In this document: piece after piece, positions 23,001 to 33,300 of the stretch
How the letters are laid out: each line of letters begins with the position of its first letter
Numbering within the stretch: the first letter of the stretch is position 1
Assembly (NCBI RefSeq): GCF_029227915.1
Contig: NC_079881.1
Location: forward strand, 7,688,001-7,752,000
Direction: 5' to 3'
DNA length: 64,000 bases
Origin: Hydractinia symbiolongicarpus
Lineage: Eukaryota > Cnidaria > Hydrozoa > Anthoathecata > Hydractiniidae
The notes under the pieces: generated by a model
The model's database searches: none
Told to the model about the DNA's origin: nothing
The model's input: only the letters and a program-made list of their open reading frames with translations
Program-made: the position numbers and the translations under genes

Positions 23001-25505
23001 ACCAAACGTTAGAAACAAGCATCACGAGATACTTAATTTTACGAATCGACTCGGTGGCCCTGACCATAGAATCACGTGGACATGATACATGAAATAAGAA
23101 CCAATTTGCTTTCTTTTTTAGTGTAGTAAAATTCAAGAGAAAGGTTTATAATAATCTATACCGTTTAGTTGGAAGCTTCAGTTTTGACATATATTTCAAA
23201 CAATAGTTTATAAATGTTTGAAGTTTTTCTTCGCCAATATATTTTGATATGTTCTATACGAAAATCATAGTAGTTTCTTACAATAAGGAACTAAATTCAG
23301 TAAAAATACTGTTTTGCGAGGACATACTGAAAATAAAATGCGATGAAAAAAATTTACTTGTATAGCCTTTAGTTCACCATCTTTATATGCTACTAGACCG
23401 TTTTCAGAGAAGACATAATCGTATGTCGCAATAACTAAAAATAGAAATCAAATTCTAAATCTATAAAAGCCTTGGAGCTTACCTCTAACGAAAAAAAGTT
23501 AATTTTATTTGAAAGAACTTAAAAAGTTGTCTATAAATTTGTCTATTTTTTTTTGAAAAATCTTGATTGGTTCTTAAGATTTTGGACATAAAATTTCCAA
23601 TAATTAGGCAGCACGAAGCTTTTATTTTAATTTATTAAGCTTTTATTTTTATCTAGTTTTTGAATTTATTTATTTTGGATTTATTTGTTTGATTATTTAC
23701 TATATATAATATAATTTTCTACTACTAAAAAAATAAAATAATTAGGTATGGCATTATGAAGTAGCTCTAAGTGGGGTTTTGTATTTAACAGTTTTTCCAA
23801 AGGGTCAAAATGTTTTTCAGCTATTTTTGGCGTTTTGAATATTTTACATAAATTTCAATATTTAGTTACTAGTTAGTTTAGTTACTGTATTTATGCTCAA
23901 CAACATTAATTACATGTTTAAGAGCTAGTTCAAGACAACATAATCAATAAAGATTTTTTCCAAAAATTAAAGATTCCTAGATAAATTTCAAACGTCCTTC
24001 ATATGAGCCCAACTTGTTTTTTTTGTGAGGAGTAAGCTAAACTAACATTTCTAGGTTTTAAGAAAAACAAAGTAATATCTTTGACTGAAGCCACAGGGCT
24101 TCCAAATTTTTTGCTAATCTGCTTCTAAAACTAAAGCCGGAATACATCTGATAAAACTCTAGTAAAAGTACCAGAAATGGAGTTTATTTTTTGTTAAAAT
24201 ATATGTACTGTTGAAATTATAAAAATTTAAAAGCAGGCTTTGCATAAAACAGTGTTATTTCCTTTTAACCCATCCATGCCTCATTGGACTTTTTTTTGTT
24301 TACACCACCTTTTAAACTTACAATAATCTCCACCCATTTGCTCTTTTATTTTTGACAAATCAGAACCACCCACCACACCAACAATAACCTTTTCACGTAA
24401 CTTATCCATAAATTCTTTCATTTCAGCAGTGATTACCTGTAATCAAATTTTGAAAAATAAACGAAACATCAATAACAATAGAAACAGGACAGACCAGTTA
24501 AAAAATAATTTTAATTTTAAAAAACAATGCAGTTACATTTGCACTCCATTTGGTTGCAAAGTTCTTGTATTCGCATCATGATCAGGCCATTTAAATAAAT
24601 CAGACATGTTGATGTAAATAAGATCAATTTATTTCAAGAAGATAACCGATCTATTAAACTTATTCATGGTGCATTGAGTCTTAGTTTCACCAATGTCATT
24701 AAAAGTTGGCCCGTGTAAGACAGTGGAAATCTATTTGTGGTTGGTGAAAAACTTTAAAGATGTTCAGATAAAACATCAAAATTTTTGATTGTTACACCAG
24801 CATAAAGTTTAAATTTATTGCTGTGATCTTTAAAGAACTATAGCTTAGCATTTTTGACTTTATTGTTCTAATTTGTTTTCTGTGATTTGTTTTTGTGATA
24901 AAATATATTCCTTTTGAGTTTTTGTAAAGTTTATCTTAAACTGTAATTGTCCAATTATCAATTTCAGCTGATTCATATGAAAACCAGTTTTTGTTTCCTT
25001 ACTACTAGTGCTAGGAATATGAATTTCTGTATTAGCAATATTAAAATTCACATCTGTTGAAAATTAACTTTGAGGATTAAGCACAGTAGAAATAAGCGCA
25101 TGAGGTGAAAGTGGCGAAACAATGTTAGTGTTGATATTCTCCTCAAGAAATATTGAAGCAAATCAGGTTCTTTTTTTGTAAGGATTCAAATCTCCTTATC
25201 TTACTTGAATTTGTTGTGCAAAAACATACACTGATGGTATATAATCAGGATAATCAGGATTTGTAGAAGGCCTTTTAGAAATAATATGTTTAACACAAAG
25301 GTAAACAAAGTGTCTGCTGCACCAGTACCGGAATCATACATCGAAAAACTACTGAACAGGTACCAGATTTAAGAACTGCTGCACCGGTAATGAAACTTTA
25401 CTACCGGACCCATATTTGTAACTCTAGTGCACCAGTACAAGATCTTAACTTCATTCCTAGCTTTCTTTGTTGCCTTTTCGGACTGCAATTATCAAAATAA
25501 AGTAA
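20058..25505. repeat. Segmental duplication, copy 2 (proximal, intact)
   Basis: Second unit of the tandem duplication. It includes the 41-bp stretch at ~21355-21395 that copy 1 lacks and the full-length PMM exon 7. Divergence from flanking DNA begins at 25506. Its 1.5 kb left part (20058-21575) is non-coding as in copy 1. Confidence 0.9.
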
Positions 25506-26761
25506 AAAATAACGTGTTTTATGCAGCAACAACTACTGTTTCTTTTTTGCGAAAAAAACAATTTTCCAAGGTCGTTGTTTTAGCAATCAATCGAGTAAAA
25601 AATAAATATAATAAAAAAATATAAGTTTGCAAACAACAATTGGTTAAAAGGTATAGACATAACAGAATTTTTGCTTGTTTAAACTTAACTGGAATTTAGA
25701 ACTCTAAAATTGTGAGAATCTCTAGTCGTAGCAACCAGGCGACTAGAAACACGCCATTATGTCTATACCTTTTTCATCTCTTAATATGTTAAGAACAGTT
25801 TGGGTATCTTTGGATGAAAAAAACTGATATCCAGCATGTTCCATTAAATATTCACGACTTTGTGTGTATTCATCGTCATCTTCAAATTCCATTGGGTCTC
25901 TTAGTGCTTTTAATACATTTCGCTGCAATTCTTTGCCTTCACTGGTTAATACTAGTGGCCTTATGGCCTCTTTCTCCAAGAACGAGTAGTTTTCCGCTAG
26001 CCACAATTCAGCCTTGATTAATTTAGGGAAATGATTTTTGCAAAACTTTGTAATTCCTAGTCTTTTGTTTTTTTCCTCTTCCTCTATGTTTGTATCTAAA
26101 AGCATAATGCTATAAACAATATAAAATGGTTTTCAGATAACAAATACTTTAAATCTAGTTAAGGCAAGCATTTTATGGTTTAAATTTTTCTTTACATTAT
26201 CGATTTTTTCACACTTTTTCTTTAACAAGGGTTTTTTAATTGTCATTTCGTCTGTTGCGACTTCAACTTTTAAAAAGTTATTGTGACATTTTATGCCTGT
26301 GGACAGTGATATTACACTTACACGTTTCTAACAAAAAATTTACCTGCTTGATGCATTAGCTTGCACATTTTACAAAACCAGTGTGTTGCTTTTGGTGTTG
26401 AAAACAAGTTAGCGCATATAAGATGCTGCAGCGCATGCAGCACAACTAAGAGACATCTTGTATACCATAAGCTTTTTTCCACTGCAGCCATATTTTATTG
26501 CTAGCATATACCATCCTTATTAAGCGATTATAGCCATACAGTTTTGCCAGTAAATCAAGAATGTTAACGAGAAAGTGAAATCAAATAATTATGAAATATT
26601 GAAAAGTTCGATTTGCTGCATGCACATAATGAAGAAACCACCTAAAATATAAAAACCTCAACTACCACTAATGACTCTACTAAAAAACTAACCTGTCTGG
26701 GTGCTGTTAGTGTCCCATCAACATCAAATAAGCAAATTGTAGCCTCATCTCGGGATGGCAT
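21576..26761 (-). CDS. PMM2: Phosphomannomutase
   Basis: Converts mannose-6-phosphate to mannose-1-phosphate in the cytosol, feeding GDP-mannose for N-glycosylation and GPI anchors. Seven exons on the minus strand: 26693-26761, 24322-24436, 23358-23434, 23162-23253, 22704-22803, 22098-22289, 21576-21680. All introns are GT-AG with consistent phase, giving 249 residues (human PMM2 has 246). Exon 1 holds the HAD nucleophile motif DVDGT (D13 and D15). Later exons carry [16 protein letters not shown], the substrate-binding GTFIEFRNG with [12 protein letters not shown], the [12 protein letters not shown] cap segment, FFGDKT and the C-terminal NDHEIY...[10 protein letters not shown]. Every block typical of eukaryotic PMM is present in order, so it should be functional. 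Exons 2-7 lie inside the duplicated segment; exon 1 is outside it and unique. It is divergent from RRS1 with 545 bases between start codons. PMM1 versus PMM2 naming is not resolvable here. Confidence 0.95.
22046..22085. repeat. 10-bp microsatellite (ATAACATGGT)4, copy 2
   Basis: Same four-unit array as in copy 1, in intron 6 of the intact PMM gene. Confidence 0.85.
25646..25773. repeat. Nested inverted repeat at the end of an intronic ORF
   Basis: A perfect 17-bp inverted pair lies at 25646-25662 (AAAAGGTATAGACATAA) and 25757-25773. Inside is CTAGTCG...CGACTAG (about 25721-25745). The right arm is also the last coding stretch of the ORF at 25743-26105, so the ORF end has an inverted duplicate downstream. 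Confidence 0.7.
25743..26105 (-). CDS. Hypothetical protein ORF in PMM intron 1
   Basis: A 120-codon ORF on the same strand as PMM, within its intron 1 and just outside the duplication. I do not recognise the product. It is charged and helical in appearance, with an acidic stretch (EFEDDDEY) near residue 76, and has no signal peptide or membrane segment. A TATAG a few bases before the ATG could be a splice acceptor, so this might be an alternative exon, a small nested gene or a fragment of an unrecognised mobile element. The amino-acid mix is more protein-like than other unassigned ORFs of this length here. Confidence 0.35.
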   Translation of the reverse strand: MLLDTNIEEEEKNKRLGITKFCKNHFPKLIKAELWLAENYSFLEKEAIRPLVLTSEGKELQRNVLKALRDPMEFEDDDEYTQSREYLMEHAGYQFFSSKDTQTVLNILRDEKGIDIMACF

Positions 26762-27306
26762 TTTATCACTGTAGATTGCAACTAAACAACTAAATAAAAT
26801 GGCAAAGTATCTTATTAAATAAGTATCAATGTGGAGTATTGAATAAGTAATTTCAAGATTTGGTTGGCAGCTAGGCAAACACAACCGAAACACAAGAGAC
26901 TAAACGACGATCAAACAAACACAAACACAAAGCAACATCGTCTTGCATCACTTTCGATATACGTGGCCATGCAAATTGGTTAAGTAAGACAAAGTTCCTG
27001 AAATTGTTTACGTCGTGTGTGTAAAAATGGGACCTAGAAACCCTGATAAAGCTCAGGGGTCAAAGGCATCCCAAACAAAGAAAACCTGTTTATTTTGCGT
27101 TAACGCGTTATAGGCATGTTATTACAATTTTACTGCTATATCCCCTCTATTTTTGATCTAGCGCACTTTTTGGATTGGACAATATGCCTGTCCAAGATCA
27201 ATGAATTCAAAAGTTTGAGTTTCATTGCGTTATTTGTACCCCCGTCTTGTTTTATAGAATCTTTTCATAGATGCCGGTTGCCTTTGTTTTTGCTCACATG
27301 TATAAA
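26762..27306. promoter_or_regulatory. Shared intergenic promoter region of PMM and RRS1
   Basis: 545 bases separate the start codons of the head-to-head PMM (minus) and RRS1 (plus) genes, so one regulatory region probably serves both. It contains a short upstream ORF at 27027-27113 on the plus strand (starting MGPRNPDKAQ, 28 codons). No TATA box is obvious, which is usual for housekeeping pairs. Confidence 0.55.
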
Positions 27307-30300
27307 ATGGCGGACAAAGAAGTGACACAGAAAGTAGCTAAAATCCTCAGCTCCAATGAATCTAAGTTTAAAACAGTAGAAGTCTCCAAAGAAGTTGACC
27401 CGACATTAGATCTAGGAAATCTCTTACTAATTGATCACCAACCTGTGGACTCCAAGGAAATAGAGTATGTAGCTAGCTATATAAAGCTAGCTTTATAACA
27501 CTTTTTTAAAAAATTTAAGCTAGCTCCTAGCGTGTACCGACCTAATTACTTGATTATCTAAACAAGGGGCTTTAGCGACGATCTGGCAACTCTGTTCGCA
27601 ACACACCTCATGGTTTTCATGTTATAATCCTTAAAACAACTTTGCAAAAATGGTGGTGAACAAGGTGGGCGTTTGCGCCAGTGTTAAGAAAAAATAAAAC
27701 CAACACAAATGTCCTTTTTTTCGTAATTTGCGCCTTAATTCTGTGATGTATTTCTTTCAATGTGATGTCCACTGGAATTATTTTTAAAATCTATTTTTTG
27801 ATTAAAATGGTTGCAATACTTGGCGACTGACCTCAGATGGACTTAGTCAGCACTGGATCTTTCCCCAATTGGGTAACTGTCCCCTGATCGGGGAAATCTC
27901 CAGATAGAGTGAGTGCACAACCACCGGATCAGGAGAGACTTACCTGATTCGGGTGAGTATTTTTCTTGCTTAAAATTGCTTTTTAAAAGGGCAAGCCGCT
28001 GGCCAAAAGTGCAATATGATTTTTGTTTACATCATCATCATCATTCTCCGCTTAACGTCCGTTTTCCATGCTAGCATGGGTTGGACGGGGTATATTAATG
28101 ACCCTCTTCCAATCTAATCTAGACTGTGTTAGATCTAAACTCAACTTCCTCTCTATCAAGTCTGTCCTTATAACCTCCTGCCAAGTCTTTCTCGGTCTGC
28201 CTCTGGGCTTTGCCCCAGGAGCTATCAAGTCTTTACACTTTCTCCTCCATTCTTTACACTTTCTCCTCCATTCTTTCCAAGTGCCCCAGCAAATTCAATC
28301 TTCTTATCTGGATAACATCTTTAATTCTACGGAGACTTAGCCTGCTTCTTAGCTCATCTGAACTCTTTCTGTTTCTCAGACTGGCTTTACACATCCACCT
28401 AACCATTCTCATATCATTTCTTTCTAAACGGTCAAGATCTTCCTACTTCACTGCCCATGTCTCACTACCGTACAACATAACACTTCTTACACAGGCCTCA
28501 TACAACCTACCTTTTACAGGACTCTGCTAGTCAATAAAGGAAGTAACTCTCTAAACTTTTTCCAAGCAGAACCTATCCTGCAAGTAACACTTCTTCCAAC
28601 ACCCCTTCACTGCCCAACATATCACCTAAGTAACAGAAGTTCTTAACTATCTCTAACGAGCCACTGTTGTACATCATTAAAGCTGGAAATACTTCATTCT
28701 CTATAATCTCACCTTTGCAACGCTTGCATACAAACTGTATGTCAGCTCTTAACCTTCCACTAATACTACTGCACTTCTTATGTACCCAATGCTTGCAAGT
28801 CTGACAAAAAATTGAATTACTACCAACCCCTTTCCTGCAAACTCCACAAGGCCACTTTCCAACTACAAGGTCACACTTGGCTGCAATGCTACTTATCATG
28901 ACTTTAGACTTTGCTGTGTTTACCTTCAGCCCTTTCTTTCTAGTCCTTTCTTCCACTTCTCAAACTTTTCAACTAATTCTTCCATCGACTCTGCTATGAG
29001 AACCAAATCATCTGCATACAATAACTCCCATGGACAACCTGTTCTGAACTCCATCGACAGCGCTTCTAAGACTAGAATAAACAACAAAGGACTAAGTACA
29101 GAACCCTGATGTACACCAACATTTACACTAAATTCATCACTAAGTGAATCGTTAATCCTGACACGACTTCTAGCATTGCTGTACATAGACTGTACCATCG
29201 TAACTAGCCACTCATCCACACCTAATTTTCTCATAGCCCACCAAATAACTTTACGTGGCACTCTATCAAAAGCTTTCTCTAAATCTACAAAGGCAAAATA
29301 GAGATTCTTTCTCTTTTCTAAATACTTTTCCTGAAGCTGTCTGAGTAAAAATATTGCATCTGTAGTGCCACGCCCTGGAACAAAACCAAATTGCATCTTA
29401 TCTATATCAATTCTTTCTCTAAGTAACTTATCAATCACTCTTTCAATAACTTTCATTACTTGATCAACCAACTTCAAACCTCTATAGTTACCCCTTTCTA
29501 ATGCATCACCCTTGCCCTTGAAACAACTCACCATTACACTCGACTGCCACTCACTCGGAATAGCACTATCCTTTATAATCTGGTTAGCAAGACTTGTAAT
29601 AAGCTCAACTCCAATATATCCAGATCCTTTTACCATCTCTGCAACAATACCTGATACTCCTGCAGCCTTGCCAACCTTCAATTTCCTAATAGCCTCCACT
29701 ACCCATTCTGTCTTGATCTGCATAGCTTGCCCTTCTACACCATCATCATCAGACAAATTATCCCCGTCCCAATCAAACTCAGTGTTAAGCAACCTCTGAT
29801 AATGATTCTTTCAAGCTACCCTTTTCTCCTCCTCTGCGCTAGCCAAAACACCTTCATCATTACGTATACACTTCTCACCTACAATATCTTGATTAGTCTT
29901 CTTCATTTGCTTTGCTATCTTGAATACCTCATTGCGCTGGTCTTCCCTTCTTAACACATCTGCAAATCTGTTTCTCTCTGCTTCTTATTTTGCCTTATAC
30001 ACTGCTGTACGAGCGCGACGCTTAGCTTCTAAGTAAATATTTTTACTACCACCTGACTTCCACTCTTTCCAAAGTTTCCTCTTTTCCTTTATACACTGGT
30101 CAACCTCATTATTCCACCACCAGGTCTGTCTATGTCTAGCTGGTCCTTTCGTCCACCCACAGGTATCATCAGAAGCTTCTAGAAGACAATTCTTCAAAGT
30201 AGTCCAAGTACTTTCAACATTGTCACTATCACATTGACTATTGTAGGCTAACTGCTGAACTTTTGCACTAAATTGTCTTGCTACAATCTCTTCCTTCAGC

Positions 30301-33300
30301 TTCCAGACTTTTCGACGGGGCCTGTACTTTCCCTTGGCTTCTTTAACACTCTTCAAGATAATATCACAAACCAGCAACCTATGCTGGGAAACACACTCTT
30401 CCCCCGATATAACTTTCACGTCCTTCACCACTTTCTTGTCTGACTTTCTAACCAAAAAGTAATCTATCTGTGTCTTACAACCACCTGACTCATATGTTAT
30501 CAGCCTACTCTGTCTCTTACTGAATGATGTGTTGCAAACCACCATGTCCGTTGCCATTCCAAACTCAAGCAATCTCTCCCCTTCCTTATTTCTGCTCCCA
30601 AATCCATAGCCTCCATGCACACCTCTATAACCTTCAGATGACTTCCCAACATGACCATTAAAGTCGCCGCCCACCATGACAAGTTCAGTGTCTCCAAACT
30701 TTGATGTGACTGCTATTAACTCATCATAAAACTTATCTTTATCTTCCTCACTGAGTCCACACTATGGAGCATAAACTGACAGAAAAGTGACAATCCTATT
30801 ACCTATCAAAAACTTTATCACTATAATACGACTATTAACACGCATAACATCTATTACTTTTTCTACCAACTTCTCCGCAACGAATATGCCAACTCCTCCA
30901 TATCCATCACTAATACCAATCCAAAAAAGCTTATACCTTGCCCTCCTACCTTCCACAAATCTCACTGAAGCTCCTCTCCACCTAACTTCCTGAACACAAC
31001 ACATATCAACAGATCTACGTTCTAACATTTCAACTACTTCACCTGCTCTACCTCTCAGAGTACCAACATTTACACTAGCCATCCTAGTCATAAACTAATT
31101 TTGCGTCGTTTCACCTATTAAATAAAATCACTGTGCAGTTTCAGTGCTATTGATAATTTCTTGAGTTGGATTGACTACATGGTGCATATTTTCAGTCTAG
31201 GTTGGACATGTTGAGCCTCTGAAGCTCATTTCAGTTGTCTTATAGACATGTGCTTGGAATTAGTTTAGCAAGAAGCCAGTATAGCAAGCTATATAGATAA
31301 AAATGTGCATATTTTTTATCATATCTAACACATTGATATCTTTAACATAGCTAGTTAGCTGTCTCTAGTGCTAGGCAAGAACTAAGCCTCTCCAAAGCAC
31401 CTTCAGTTTGTTTATGTACTTTGCTAGGTAAAATTTTACCACCAGTTATGACTCACTCAATCGAGTGGTCATGAAAAATGGACGCCATTGCCGACTCACT
31501 TGATCAAGTGGTTTACACAATTGGGGGACACACACTCGATCGGGGAAAGATCTCATATTGCTAGTAGATGCTTAAAAGATCAGCATGTACCTTTTTTCGA
31601 TGCTCAAAAAACAGACGTGACATTAGGAAAACTTGGTAACGCAAATTACAGAGCACATGTAATAATTAATTTTTTTCCTAAAAGTATTCTTAGGCCTGTC
31701 TAGTTTTGTAATGAGATAGGTTTGTTTGCTATTTAATAAATGATCACAAAGATAACAATAGATTAAAATGTCATACCCCCAGCGCGCAAAACTTTCTTAT
31801 ATGTGACCTACCCCAGTAATATTTAGGCTGTATGTTCTGTATAGTGCACAAGTTTCAGTGTTGGTTAAAATGGTAATATTATATACGTGGATGTAAGGCT
31901 CAGCATATCATTTCATACCAACCAATGGTGTCAGTGAAAAGAAAAGGTTACCGAGAAAAGTGAAATCGCGGAATCAAGACATTCATGGAATTTTGTCAGT
32001 ATACGCTAAGCACAAAATCAAACCATACAAGCTTTTTTAATAAAATATTGCTATCACACTTTCTTGCATGCAAATTTTCTTTTTTTTTTTTTTTTCAAGC
32101 AAAATATTGATAAAATCCACTGTAAAAAGTACAAGTGTTTTCAGGCAACCTTAGCATTTTTTTCATCGAACCCACTGTTCGTTGAAAAAAACCCACATCC
32201 ATTTTAAAAAATTAGAAAATTGCTTTTTGGTTTTAGTACAGCACCAAATTGTACCTTCATAGAACCCTGTCTAGCTGTACAAGACTTTCCCAGAGAAAGA
32301 ACCAAAGTTATGTCAACATTACTTTTGTGCATTCTACCAACAAGAAGGTTGTTCTTTGAGACGTATTTACAGGCCTCAAAAAATTATGTGCACAATCGGC
32401 ATCAGGCACCAATCGTGTGTGCAACATCAAAGATGGGGCCCGAAAAGTCATCCACGTAAAATTTGTAAGAATTTTTAAATTCCCAGCACCAACATGGTCA
32501 ACGCCCACCCAGAATGAATTTCTATTCTGTTGCAACATAACAAATCAGTTGGTCTTGAGATGTTAATAATTCACAGGTCTTTGTGATCATTTTTACACGC
32601 ATACGATCACGGCGCCCAATTCCACGTATTTTCGTGTACGATTGTGTACCATTACTTGAATACCAAGCCTGATTTATCATGTGCGATAAAAACAAATCTT
32701 TTGAGGCCTGTTTTTTGGCGTGGCAGACAGACAGACGTATTTGGGTATTATAATATATTTATGTTTTTTACATTTTCTTTGTATAGTTGCTTTAGTGCAA
32801 TGTATTGGAAATTAAAGTCATGCATAATAGAAATTTTAAATGCAATAATACTGTCTCAATACAAGTCCGATGATACTGTTACGTGACACCTACAACCCTG
32901 GAAAAACATTTTGGAATTTCAGGGGAAAAGGGGGACAGTTAAAGGAGTTTTGACATAAAAAATAGGGAAAGAAAGCCTAATTTGGCGTTTTATTACATTT
33001 TTCCCAAATATTTTTCCTCAGGTTGTAGACTTTTTAAAGTTTTTTTTTCATTTCATGCATGGACATTTGCAACAATTTAGCATATTGTTACCTGTTATTG
33101 CCTAATTATTGGGTGTGTATATGTGTGTGGTGGGTGGGTGGGTCCCCTTCTAAAAATATATGGTTCGTTCTGCATAAACCCAATAATGGTATGTTTTAAT
33201 GCTATGTTCACCAGTGCAAGTTGGCCTTTAAAACAAAACCTAAACCATGACCAGCCTTTTTTTCCTGCTCATATTTTCACAGCCTACTCTATTAAGCAAC

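Larger units (their letters stand above)
28031..31110 (-). mobile_element. Decayed non-LTR retrotransposon, copy 1 (in RRS1 intron 1)
   Basis: Antisense to RRS1. Reading on the minus strand: an apurinic-type endonuclease (QEVRWRG near 30990, GDFNGH near 30660, SQHRLLVCD near 30370), then a reverse transcriptase ([32 protein letters not shown] at about 29010), a PHD-type zinc finger (28740-28870) and a degraded C-terminal part. The 3' end is a (CAT/ATG) trinucleotide run at 28031-28044. The single ORF is broken by in-frame stops at about 30764 (TAG), 29985 (TAA) and 29806 (TGA) and by a 1-base deletion near 28946. Organisation and 3' tail suggest an RTE- or CR1-related clade, but the clade is not certain. 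The 5' limit is approximate. Confidence 0.85.

Noticed and set aside
28068-28530. Plus-strand ORFs rich in Leu, Ser and Phe
   Set aside because: They are complements of the degraded C-terminal domain of the retrotransposon on the other strand; a local duplication lengthens them.
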